A DNA stretch of 64,000 bases. Source: Thermoproteota archaeon (GTDB lineage: Archaea; Thermoproteota; Thermoprotei_A; Sulfolobales; NBVN01). The translations under genes and the position numbers were made by a program. Where the stretch lies: NCBI GenBank assembly GCA_030550455.1, contig JAUQPH010000003.1, positions 71,134 through 135,133 on the forward strand. Direction: 5' to 3'. Of the stretch, positions 16,112-23,930 are shown piece by piece. Numbering within the stretch: position 1 is the stretch's first letter; each line of letters opens with the position of its first letter. The notes under the pieces are model-generated. The model ran no database searches, was not told where the DNA came from, and saw only the letters and a program-made list of their open reading frames with translations.

Positions 16112-16513
16112 GTGGGGCCTATGTCCGGTGCGATGGATATCCTGGCGATAGTCTACGCCTACCTACTAGCCTTCATTATACTGGGCATAATAGTATTCTT
16201 TATAAGGATATCATCAAGGTTTCTAGTAGGCAAACCAAGTAAGCCTCAAGCACCTCCAGCTGAGACTCTGACAGCAAAGCCCGAAGTAAGGGAGGAAGCT
16301 CCTAAACAAATAGCCGCAGATGATGTTAAAGCAGCTATAGCCGCTGTAGCCGCACATCTATCTCTTCAAGCTGTAAGATCTTCGTTAACCATTCCACATG
16401 TTCCACAACAGCTAACTCAACCATGGGTTAATCAGTGGAGAGCGCAAGTGAGTACAAGTCTAAACGAGCTTTGCTTAATTAAGTATATCTACAGAAAAAC
16501 CCGACTTGTTTAG
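16112..16513 (+). CDS. OadG-like small subunit of a sodium-pumping decarboxylase
   Basis: A 133-residue protein with one N-terminal transmembrane helix (ILAIVYAYLLAFIILGIIVFF), then a Pro/Ala-rich linker (PPAETLTAKPEVREEAP), then AADDVKAAIAAVAAHLSL. This is the layout of OadG/MmdD proteins, which tie the carboxyltransferase to the membrane beta subunit of oxaloacetate or methylmalonyl-CoA decarboxylases. The tail (TQPWVNQWRAQVS) resembles the family's W-x-x-x-x-R end. No alpha, beta or biotin-carrier genes are adjacent. A link to the methylmalonyl-CoA genes at 30-32 kb is attractive but inferred. The assignment rests on a short, low-complexity protein. Confidence 0.5.
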   Translation: MGPMSGAMDILAIVYAYLLAFIILGIIVFFIRISSRFLVGKPSKPQAPPAETLTAKPEVREEAPKQIAADDVKAAIAAVAAHLSLQAVRSSLTIPHVPQQLTQPWVNQWRAQVSTSLNELCLIKYIYRKTRLV

Positions 16514-16681
16514 ACAGATTTTATATTCTGTTAAATACACATCTACATAGAAAAGTTGAAGCCTTTACGATCTATGATAGTTCAATAGTGTGCCTCCAAG
16601 CGTTAGACTCGAGAGGTCGCTGCCGTCGTGCTACCTAATGTCTGTAATCACGCTTTTATTTTCTTTATTTCAAAAAATACG

Positions 16682-17674
16682 GTGGGGCTTGTGAGCAAGA
16701 CGCTAAGCTTTATTCTAGACCTCTTAGGTAAGATAAACATAATCGACCAAGAAAGGATAGCCATAATCCCTAGAAAGTACCTTCACTTATTTTCTAAAGC
16801 ACTCGAACTCTACCCAACTGTGTTTGTTTTAAGTTCGGACCCTGGCCCTAAAGCTATTGGCGGTTGGAGACTCATTCATACTAGGTCTCTAGTAGTTGAC
16901 GAGTTACTCATCAAAATGTACCAAAACGAGTTAGAGGATTACGAAAAATTAGCAGAAATGTTGGTCTCGTACATGAGTCCTAAAGTAACTTCTTCTCTAA
17001 CCATTGTTACAGACCTACGCGATGAGTCCTTAGTAGTTGCGTACAAAGTGCTAAGGTTCATGCGAAATCTGGGAGTAGTACCTCATGTACACCTATTCTT
17101 AAACCTCGACTATAGAAGCATAAGCGATTTCGATAAGGTAAACATAACTTCTATTATTAGTGCTACTGTACAGTATGGGAGATACACAATAATTCCATTA
17201 TCTATCGACAGACTGATCAAGAACTCTACGAGAATGGAGGTCGTAGATTATGTTGAGAAGTGCTTGTCTAGTCTAATTACAAGGTTACACGAGCATCCGA
17301 TCACCGGAACCTACGTACCCCTATGTTTTAGACTCGAGCCTGCCTCGATATTCAATGACCTCTTTCACGCACTCAACTTGATCTTTTACATCTCCATAGG
17401 GTTGCTAAAGCTCCCAGTTGAGAGCCTAACCTATGGCAGCATTGAGGTATGGAAGAATCTCTACGAAGAAGCTAGAAAAGTTGAAAGATTAACGGAAGGC
17501 AAGATAAAGGTAAATTACGTCGAAAACGACGTACTAGACGTTAGAGCCCTAGCAGAGTTCAGCTTGAAGAACATCATAACGGAAGGAATTAATATTATAA
17601 GTAAAACTGTAGCCACAGCAGATGCTGTCGAAATTTTAACAAACCTAAGATTCTTGAACGTCATTAAAGTGTGA
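16682..17674 (+). CDS. Unrecognised soluble protein, first gene of a three-gene membrane cluster
   Basis: The frame is open from a GTG at 16628, but the GTG at 16682 (or 16691) is preferred. A strongly A/T-rich TATA-like stretch (CTTTTATTTT) lies about 25 nt before it, and the extra residues look unstructured. The protein has about 330 residues with alternating strands and helices (SLTIVTDLRDESLVVAYKVL; VVPHVHLFLNLD), suggesting a Rossmann-like core, plus a helical C-terminus. I see no Walker, metal or catalytic motif and no transmembrane segment. Its stop overlaps the GTG of the next gene by 4 nt, so the two are coupled. Function unknown. Confidence 0.6.
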   Translation: MGLVSKTLSFILDLLGKINIIDQERIAIIPRKYLHLFSKALELYPTVFVLSSDPGPKAIGGWRLIHTRSLVVDELLIKMYQNELEDYEKLAEMLVSYMSPKVTSSLTIVTDLRDESLVVAYKVLRFMRNLGVVPHVHLFLNLDYRSISDFDKVNITSIISATVQYGRYTIIPLSIDRLIKNSTRMEVVDYVEKCLSSLITRLHEHPITGTYVPLCFRLEPASIFNDLFHALNLIFYISIGLLKLPVESLTYGSIEVWKNLYEEARKVERLTEGKIKVNYVENDVLDVRALAEFSLKNIITEGINIISKTVATADAVEILTNLRFLNVIKV

Positions 17675-19746
17675 TAAACTTGATTCGAGAAACGTTAATG
17701 AATAGGATATTAGTAGCTGGAGCATACACGGCGGTTGCTGGATTAGTAACTCTACTGATATATCCTAACCTGTATTTAGAACTTCAGCTCGCCTTCTTTA
17801 TCTATCTCGCAGCCGCAGTACTTGTAGGCAACAAACTCCCAGGGATTGCTCCGGCACTATCATTACTGTACATAGCAACATATCTCTACATAGATTATTC
17901 TTCTAAGAGTGTAAGCTACGTTTTACCTTATGCCGAAGTAGCTATCTTCTCGCTACTCCTCGTTCTACTAATTCCAATTTACCTTTCTCTATCTAGAATA
18001 CGGAAGCTTGACGATATACTAACTCTCTCTTATCATTTAGTAGTCTACGTGCTAGCAATAGCATGGATAAGATCTCTACTGGTGTCCATGGCTCTTTTCA
18101 CCGGTCTTTCTACACTGGCTTCTAACTCTGTCGCTACGATCTCGCTAGTATCCTACTCTATCTTGTTATTACTCACTACCTATGTCAGTCAGTACTCAGC
18201 AACCAACTTACAAGACTTGAAAGCAGTACCGCAAGAGTTTTTAAACATGAGTAGGGAGGCCATAGGTTACGAGGTCGTTTTAAGACTCGGTGTAGTCATA
18301 CTGGCGTACCTCCTAGGTTTACTACTCGTTAGACTGATTGACAGCAAGTTCCCTATCTCCGCGAGAGGAACGCTAAAAGGTTCTCTTCTAGAGCTTATGA
18401 GAAGGGTCGTTATAGCTATCCCTCTGTCATCGGTTGTAACATATACCTTTAATCCCCAACCCCTAAATTTAACCGCAATCTCGATTTACACTCTAGTCTT
18501 TATTGGAACTCTTAGCTTAGCTAAAAGCTTCCAAGAGGGTACGACGTTAGCTTATAGCTACATAATAGAATCTAGAGAAATAGCTGATGCTGTGGGATAT
18601 AAAGCTAAAGTATTTGAAGAACTCATGAAGTACTTTAGGGAAGACGACTTAAGCTCTCTTAGAGACGCGAGGAATATTGTTAGTGAATCGAGATCTGCTA
18701 TCAATGAATACACGAGAATGCTTTCTTCCGTAATCATACATCCGCAGAGCGGTCTTAGAGTATGCGAGAAGCTTACAAAACTAAACACAGAATTAGATAG
18801 ATTACTTGAATCTATCTTCGATGAACTACGAGAATTAATAGAGGTCTCACATTGGATTAGCCAGATCGCTACTAAGAGAGCCTTAGCGACGATATACGAA
18901 GAGATAGAGGCTGCTCACTCTAAGACCGAAAAGTGGAAAGTATTCCACAGTTTGATGCCGAAGATCTCAGAGACACTTAGGCAGTACTGTAGTGAACTAC
19001 AGGAAATTCTCATGAATACTTTACCTGGGTCTTACTACGAACTTCTCGGCTTTAAGCCGGTATTCAGACCCATGAGGAGCTGTGCTGACCTAGGAATTAA
19101 AGCCATATACGTGTATCAAAACTACATTTTAGCACTCCTCATGGGGCTGGACCGGCAGATAGACACTGCCATCGAGACTCTAAGTAAGCTGGCTGATGAA
19201 GCAGATAAGTTAAGCAAACTGGCTAGTTCCTACGAGATAAAGAATCCCTACGTTATCGAGCTACTTAAAACATACCAGAGCTACTTCTCATATGCGCACA
19301 CTTTAATCGCGTCTGATCCTCTAAGCAAACTAAGTTGGGCCGTTGACACAAAAAGAAGTGCTTTACCCAGAATCTCAGAGATCTTAGGTAGAATAGCGTC
19401 CATTAAATTAGAGATCGAGGAACTTGATAGAGCTCTCAGAAGTTCTCTCGAGCCTGTGAGAAAAGCGTTAGACCACATTAACGACCTTGAGACTCCACTA
19501 ATTGAGACTTTACCTATCTTAAGCATAGTGCTTAAAACAGTCTTCAATACTATGGGACCCTTGTCAGAAATCGGCGTTATCATAGCTAGCTTAAACCTTC
19601 TTGAGAAGATCAGACCTCTAGTTGAGGAATATGTAAGAGAAGGGATCAGGCAAGGTTATAGGTTTGAAGACGTTTTTCCACTTAGGGAGAACTTGCGCTG
19701 GCTATGGACCCTGTTGTACGGTTCAGGTGATGAGAATGTTGTGTAG
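17671..19746 (+). CDS. Polytopic membrane protein with a large helical cytoplasmic domain
   Basis: A 691-residue protein of no family I recognise. Residues 1 to about 300 hold seven to nine hydrophobic segments, for example AGLVTLLIYPNLYLELQLAFF, IFSLLLVLLIPIYLSL, TISLVSYSILLLLTTYV and LGVVILAYLLGLLLVRLI, each interrupted by short loops. From about 310 to the end the protein is polar and almost all helical, with coiled-coil-like stretches (SLRDARNIVSESRSAINEY; IASIKLEIEELDRALRSSL). This layout suggests a membrane-anchored scaffold, sensor or morphology factor. It overlaps the preceding gene by 4 nt and the following gene by about 17 nt, so the three are translationally coupled. Confidence 0.65.
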   Translation: MINLIRETLMNRILVAGAYTAVAGLVTLLIYPNLYLELQLAFFIYLAAAVLVGNKLPGIAPALSLLYIATYLYIDYSSKSVSYVLPYAEVAIFSLLLVLLIPIYLSLSRIRKLDDILTLSYHLVVYVLAIAWIRSLLVSMALFTGLSTLASNSVATISLVSYSILLLLTTYVSQYSATNLQDLKAVPQEFLNMSREAIGYEVVLRLGVVILAYLLGLLLVRLIDSKFPISARGTLKGSLLELMRRVVIAIPLSSVVTYTFNPQPLNLTAISIYTLVFIGTLSLAKSFQEGTTLAYSYIIESREIADAVGYKAKVFEELMKYFREDDLSSLRDARNIVSESRSAINEYTRMLSSVIIHPQSGLRVCEKLTKLNTELDRLLESIFDELRELIEVSHWISQIATKRALATIYEEIEAAHSKTEKWKVFHSLMPKISETLRQYCSELQEILMNTLPGSYYELLGFKPVFRPMRSCADLGIKAIYVYQNYILALLMGLDRQIDTAIETLSKLADEADKLSKLASSYEIKNPYVIELLKTYQSYFSYAHTLIASDPLSKLSWAVDTKRSALPRISEILGRIASIKLEIEELDRALRSSLEPVRKALDHINDLETPLIETLPILSIVLKTVFNTMGPLSEIGVIIASLNLLEKIRPLVEEYVREGIRQGYRFEDVFPLRENLRWLWTLLYGSGDENVV

Positions 19747-20611
19747 AGATGGTGAATTACTCTTCGGTTGTGAAGTAGAGATCGGTAATCGATACGTAAA
19801 CGTCTTTATAAGGAGGACTAGGAGAACCTATAGAATCGACTTAACGTCCATTACGGACCTTACTTACGAAGAGCTATCCGGCAAACTACTAGTCACACTA
19901 GCAGACGGTAGAATTATAGAGATACAGCCGCAAGTTACAGAAGATAGAGATGTAGTTTCTAAGGTACTAGTTTACTTCACTCTATTGAAGAATCCTTCTA
20001 ATATGGACTTTATTAGCCAAGTACTCAAAGCATTCAGCACATCCGTAGACGCAGTACTAAAGCTAACTTCAGCTCTTCGCGAAACAGACTACGGAATCGA
20101 CTGGAGGAAAATCATGGAGTTAGCAGAAACAGTGGCTGAGACTATTAGGCTAAGTGAAGACCTTTGGGCTAACTTAAACAAGGAAGACCTCTATCATCTT
20201 CTCGACTCAGTTTCACGTAGAGATATTAAAAGTGTGCTCGGATCCGCTAAGAACGTCATCGCATCTCTTAGTTACTCAGCTAAGCTATCTCTATCTAAGG
20301 TTTTGCCTGGAACTTCTCCTGAAGTGCTATTGGATGTAACTCTAGCTGCTATACTGACTTCAGCTCTTGGAACCCTCAAGATATCCTTGAGCGAGAAAGA
20401 ACTGTTGAGCCTCGAAGAAGTAATTAATTTATCCCTCACGAGGTTTGGAAGAGTGATGAACATCGACGAGCTTTTCTTAAAGGAACTGAATGCGGGTTTC
20501 CGAAGAACTCAAGACATTGAAAAAATAGTAAACGACATCATTAATGCGTTAAGAAAGAGCTATCAAGATATTATCGAGAGCTCCCGAGAAGCACTTCGTC
20601 AAGATAAATAA
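19730..20611 (+). CDS. Unrecognised protein: small beta domain plus helical domain
   Basis: The frame is open from 19664, but that start lies deep in the previous gene. ATG at 19730 or 19736, close to a GGTGA ribosome-binding sequence and just before the previous stop, is the likely start. Residues 1 to about 75 (LLFGCEVEIGNRYVNVFIRR; KLLVTLADGRIIEIQPQV) look like a small beta-rich, PH- or Sm-like domain. The rest is helical (FISQVLKAFSTSVDAVLKL and onwards). No catalytic motif or membrane segment is visible. As the third gene of the coupled cluster, it probably acts with the membrane protein before it. Its 3' end overlaps the convergent MGMT gene by 41 nt. Confidence 0.6.
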   Translation: MRMLCRDGELLFGCEVEIGNRYVNVFIRRTRRTYRIDLTSITDLTYEELSGKLLVTLADGRIIEIQPQVTEDRDVVSKVLVYFTLLKNPSNMDFISQVLKAFSTSVDAVLKLTSALRETDYGIDWRKIMELAETVAETIRLSEDLWANLNKEDLYHLLDSVSRRDIKSVLGSAKNVIASLSYSAKLSLSKVLPGTSPEVLLDVTLAAILTSALGTLKISLSEKELLSLEEVINLSLTRFGRVMNIDELFLKELNAGFRRTQDIEKIVNDIINALRKSYQDIIESSREALRQDK

Positions 20612-20903
20612 TGTTTTCTGAACCAACTTTGTCTCCAGACAACTCAACGTCTTCCAGCTTTAAGAGTTTTAACTTAAACTCACGATTTTCTTTACCACTT
20701 AACGTATAGCCACCTATGTCTCCGGAGGTTCTAACTACCCTGTGACACGGGATGATTACTGGCTTATTATTCAGTTTGAGCATTCGCCCCACGACCCTGG
20801 GAGACGTCTTCAGAATTCTCGCTAGTGCCTTATAGGTGGTTACTTTACCTAACGGAATTAAGTGAAGTAAAATAAACAGTATTTCCTTCTTACTCTCCTT
20901 CAA
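20571..20903 (-). CDS. O6-alkylguanine-DNA alkyltransferase, short form (MGMT/Ogt/Atl family)
   Basis: A 110-residue protein corresponding to the C-terminal DNA-binding and active-site domain. It has a winged helix (GKVTTYKALARILKTSPRVV), an asparagine-hinge region (KLNNKPVIIP) and the acceptor motif PCHRVV with the reactive Cys, then GDIGGYTLSGKENREFKL. The alkyl group is moved irreversibly from guanine O6 to that Cys. The usual N-terminal domain is absent. Because PCHR has Cys rather than the Trp of Atl proteins, it is probably a true alkyltransferase. It lies 4 nt downstream of the AbrB-like gene. Confidence 0.85.
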   Translation of the reverse strand: MKESKKEILFILLHLIPLGKVTTYKALARILKTSPRVVGRMLKLNNKPVIIPCHRVVRTSGDIGGYTLSGKENREFKLKLLKLEDVELSGDKVGSENIIYLDEVLLGSSR

Positions 20904-20907
20904 GTTT

Positions 20908-21120
20908 TTACCTAGACTCAGACTTTTTCGACTTTATTAAGATCATACCTTTCTCTTCGTCCCTCTCGATTATGTAGTCCTCTCCCCACTTCTCAACCAT
21001 TGACTTAGGGATATACAGGTTTAATGGGAGAGTATAGTACTCGTATGTATACGTTTTACCGCGAACGTTTTTCTTACCTGAGATCTTCTTGACTTTAGCT
21101 TCCCTCCTCCTTATGGACAT
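20908..21120 (-). CDS. Small basic protein with AbrB-like features
   Basis: A 70-residue protein. A basic N-terminus (MSIRRREAKVKKISGKKNVR) is followed by YYTLPLNLYIPKSMVEKWG, similar to the loop-hinge of AbrB/SpoVT/MazE DNA-binding domains, then DYIIERDEEKGMILIKSKK. It is probably a crenarchaeal transcription regulator or chromatin-associated protein. It is transcribed with the MGMT gene 4 nt downstream, so it might control that gene. The family call is tentative. Confidence 0.6.
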   Translation of the reverse strand: MSIRRREAKVKKISGKKNVRGKTYTYEYYTLPLNLYIPKSMVEKWGEDYIIERDEEKGMILIKSKKSESR

Positions 21121-21152
21121 TCTCTACCCTGTAATTTCATGCTTGAGGGTTA

Positions 21153-22733
21153 TTAAGCTTTTTTACGAGAAAGAAGCAGGGAGCTTTTACTTGAGGAAAG
21201 CTTTTCTCTGGGCGTGAGCAGAACCTCGGAGTCTTGCTCGTATTCTCTCCATAGCTTTAGAGCTAGCTCAGCTTTCCCCAGTTCATACCCAAGGTACGCT
21301 GCGTGCTCGGTTGATAAGTCAAACTCTTTCACTATAGCTCTAGCGAGCGATGTTGGACTACTGCCAACAAACCTAGCTAATAGCTCCTCACTACCTGCTC
21401 TCATTACGTCAACCACGATCTCCCTCCTAGTGAGGTCTACGTAGATCTTTACGTAGTACTTGGGGTCTTGTTGAAACTCGACTGTACTCACTATTTTGGT
21501 AGGACCTTCGAATGCTGGCAAGTGTTGCGCTTTCAAGCCCTTACTCTTTACCACGAGTAAGTCCAGCCCTCCCGGTATGTCTTTAGGTGGTGATTTCTTT
21601 AAGTACGAAACGTAAGCCATGTGTCTAGCGATGGCGTGCTCCTCTATAGCGCCGCACGCTTTAGTGCTTTCTTCAGTCGCTAGGACCATTGAAGCACTAA
21701 GCTCCATCGCCATACTCATTAGTAGAGCTATGACTCCGTGGCTATCAGCATCAATCATTTCGTAAACGTTGGCTGTACCGAAAAGGTGTGGATAGCTTAT
21801 CTGCGTTCTTGACGTATAGAACCTGATTAAAGATTCTGTAAAACCGGCCCCGGGGGGTCTTAAAAGGGGATCTACGACTACCTTGGTTATCCCTACTTCG
21901 TTCAGCAGCGAGATAGCCCTCTTAACGCTACGCAGAGATTCTTCTAGATTCTCTACTGTTGACGGTATTACAACTACTCCACTACTGCTACTCATACTCC
22001 TACTTAACCTGTCGACGTCGGTGTGCGCTACGTTAAACAACAAGTCAACACTTTCTACAATATCTCTCGGTAGTTCAGCAGGTCTAGCCACATCGACTCC
22101 GATAATGCCTTCACTAAACAGCTCTCTAGCTCTATCTAAGTATTTACTGAGCAACGCAACGTCACACTTACTCTCACATCCAATAACTACTCCATCAAAA
22201 CCTGATTCAATTGCTCTCGAGATTTTCTCTTCGAATCCCTTAGTCGAGATTAGCACTTCAAGTAGTAGCCTAAGAGGGGGTGGGTCTAGGTATACTCCAA
22301 CTCCACCGACCTCGAAGTAAGGCTTCTTGGAGGAGACTTGAGAGTGATACAGTTGCTGTAAGCTAGACGTGAAAACGCTAGCGTAGAGTTCGTCAGCCGG
22401 AACTTCTTTACTTAGTTCAACGCCTTCACTTAGAAGTTTCAGCACTTGAGGTATATCGCCAGCGTACTTCGACCCTTTATAAACCCTACACCCGATAGCC
22501 TCCTCGATGACTTTCGCCGAGCCTCTAACTAGTCCAGGAATTATGACGTAATCATAACTACACCTACCTAGCCTCGCTCGTAGCTCTTCTGCTAGTTCCT
22601 CGCATGTAGTGAATTGAGCTACTACAGCTCTAGAGGGGTACACGTCTATTACGTAATCCTGGGCTAATTCCTTGACTATCTCTAAGACAGTCCGGTACGC
22701 AGACTGAGTAGATACGAGTAGTACCTTCATCAC
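21153..22733 (-). CDS. Dihydropteroate synthase-like protein (archaeal DHPS-related family)
   Basis: A 526-residue protein. The N-terminal about 160 residues form a Rossmann-like domain (VLLVSTQSAYRTVLEIVKEL; DYVIIPGLVRGSA). The middle, about 165-380, is a TIM-barrel-like pterin-binding domain with GFDGVVIGCESKCD, FSEGIIGVDVARPAELP, VVVDPLLRPPGAGF and PHLFGTANVYEM. The C-terminal about 130 residues match the conserved tail of the archaeal/methanogen DHPS-related proteins. The family is thought to act on pterins, perhaps for a tetrahydromethanopterin-like or other C1 carrier, but the reaction is not established. An ATG start follows a short A/T-rich leader. It is monocistronic. Confidence 0.82.
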   Translation of the reverse strand: MMKVLLVSTQSAYRTVLEIVKELAQDYVIDVYPSRAVVAQFTTCEELAEELRARLGRCSYDYVIIPGLVRGSAKVIEEAIGCRVYKGSKYAGDIPQVLKLLSEGVELSKEVPADELYASVFTSSLQQLYHSQVSSKKPYFEVGGVGVYLDPPPLRLLLEVLISTKGFEEKISRAIESGFDGVVIGCESKCDVALLSKYLDRARELFSEGIIGVDVARPAELPRDIVESVDLLFNVAHTDVDRLSRSMSSSSGVVVIPSTVENLEESLRSVKRAISLLNEVGITKVVVDPLLRPPGAGFTESLIRFYTSRTQISYPHLFGTANVYEMIDADSHGVIALLMSMAMELSASMVLATEESTKACGAIEEHAIARHMAYVSYLKKSPPKDIPGGLDLLVVKSKGLKAQHLPAFEGPTKIVSTVEFQQDPKYYVKIYVDLTRREIVVDVMRAGSEELLARFVGSSPTSLARAIVKEFDLSTEHAAYLGYELGKAELALKLWREYEQDSEVLLTPREKLSSSKSSLLLSRKKA

Positions 22734-22903
22734 AGTGTTTACTCCAAACTCAAGTAGAGCAAGACACTAATAACCTACCTCTTATTTGTAGATTACTGTG
22801 TTCCTCAACAACTGACTGTCTACAGAGATGAGCTAATGGCAGTAATATTCCAAGGTCTCTATTACACTCATGAACTACGCCCTCAGGTTTTTTACGGTTT
22901 TTT

Positions 22904-22913
22904 ACTTATGTAA
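22904..22913 (+). promoter_or_regulatory. TATA-like box of the tRNA gene
   Basis: ACTTATGTAA is centred 26 nt before the first base of the mature tRNA. This is the expected archaeal spacing. Confidence 0.5.
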
Positions 22914-22933
22914 ACACATTATAGACGGAGGTC

Positions 22934-23011
22934 GGGCCCGTGGCCCAGCCAGGATAGGGTGCCGGCCTTCGGAGCCGGTGGTCCCGGGTTCAAATCCCGG
23001 CGGGCCCGCCA
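22934..23011 (+). tRNA. tRNA-Arg (anticodon TCG), CCA encoded
   Basis: The cloverleaf can be folded by hand. The acceptor stem is GGGCCCG/CGGGCCC (22934-22940 with 23001-23007). The anticodon stem is CCGGC/GCCGG with loop CTTCGGA, giving anticodon TCG (codon CGA). The T arm is CCGGG-TTCAAAT-CCCGG. A G73 discriminator is followed by an encoded CCA. There is no intron at the usual position 37/38. tRNA genes are common integration sites, and decayed DNA follows immediately. Confidence 0.95.
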
Positions 23012-23045
23012 CACCCACTGGAGGCGATAGTTTGTAGAGCCATAG

Positions 23046-23071
23046 TTTCATGGTTCCTCGAGGCCATGAAA
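23046..23071. repeat. Perfect hairpin after the tRNA gene
   Basis: TTTCATGG and CCATGAAA form a perfect 8-bp stem around a 10-nt loop, 35 nt downstream of the tRNA CCA. It may be part of the tRNA 3' trailer, a transcription-end structure, or debris of an integrated element. Confidence 0.4.
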
Positions 23072-23216
23072 CATTTTATGCAGAGCATTAACTCTTCATA
23101 GGTTTAATGATAGCTGGTGTAGTCGAGAACATAACCCGTGGAAGGACCCAAGGAGAGGATGAGTAGAAGGCTATCACTACTCACCGTGGAAAGCTAAACA
23201 GAATTGGGAGTAGAAG

Positions 23217-23518
23217 GTGTCCGCTGCCCTATTAACCCCTAAGGGGCTTGCGAATGTTCTGGGCGTTTACGACCACTTTTCGATGCCGCCTGAGGCTTCC
23301 CTACTTCTGTCTTCCCCAAGCTTGGGGATAGTCCTCGTTATCATAAGGTACTTAGGTCTAAGGCTTTGAGTCTGGTCGGGCCTGCGAGCAGGGAGGTAGC
23401 AATTATGTCTATATAGACCATCTAAGGGTACGACTTGTCGGAGTTTTAGCCGCTAGTGGCTACTGCAGCCCTGTTTCTCAGGGAGCTCAACGACAAAGAG
23501 GGATTAAAGCCTTATTAA
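23217..23518 (+). pseudogene. Decayed gene of unknown family (frameshift and stops)
   Basis: A GTG at 23217 begins MSAALLTPKGLANVLGVYD and continues as HFSMPPEASLLL to a TGA at 23367. Reading then continues in the next frame with LVGPASREVAIM, two stops, and LVATAALFLRELND, ending at TAA 23516-23518. The pieces follow one another without large gaps, as expected for one gene broken by a frameshift and several nonsense mutations. The N-terminal part looks like a small winged-helix protein, but I do not recognise the family. Confidence 0.45.
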
Positions 23519-23906
23519 ACGGCTTTAGGCTGGGACCACGGGCCCGCTGGTCTAGAAAGACCTTTGCCAGTAGCGGGAAGAACTCGTTCTAAGCTTACAT
23601 TAAGAAGAGTTACTCCTGCGTCTCTAGGATAGGGTCTTCGCTCTCTTAGGAGGCAGGAAGCTAATATTGCCGGAGGTGGGCTGTTTGAGATGACGTTAAG
23701 AGGGCGGCCTGGAAGGCCTATTAGTCGGTTTTAAGTACGAAGTACTTAAGAATTTTCTCCTAAAAGTCAAGTTCGAGATAGAAGTTTTGGGTTTTTGAAT
23801 CGTGGATATGTTTCTAGCACATTACTAAGGGAGGCCTTGGTGCGTAAGGTTTCTTTCCGCCTCCTAACTGCTTAGGCACGTGCGTGAAGTACGGAATTGT
23901 TGTAGC
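23519..23906. other. Decayed stretch between the broken gene and malic enzyme
   Basis: No supported gene. There are short open stretches only, and several imperfect palindromes such as AAGTACGAAGTACTT near 23737. A TATA-like ATTATGTA box at 23908-23915 belongs to the malic enzyme gene. Confidence 0.35.
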
Positions 23907-23930
23907 TATTATGTATCCACCATATGAAAC

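Noticed and set aside
16628..17674. Tubulin/FtsZ-like identity for the first gene of the unknown cluster
   Set aside because: The strand-helix pattern invited the idea, but there is no glycine-rich GTP-binding motif.
23046..23071. Attachment site (att) for the tRNA gene
   Set aside because: The hairpin is not a copy of the tRNA 3' end, and no second copy was seen, so integration cannot be claimed.
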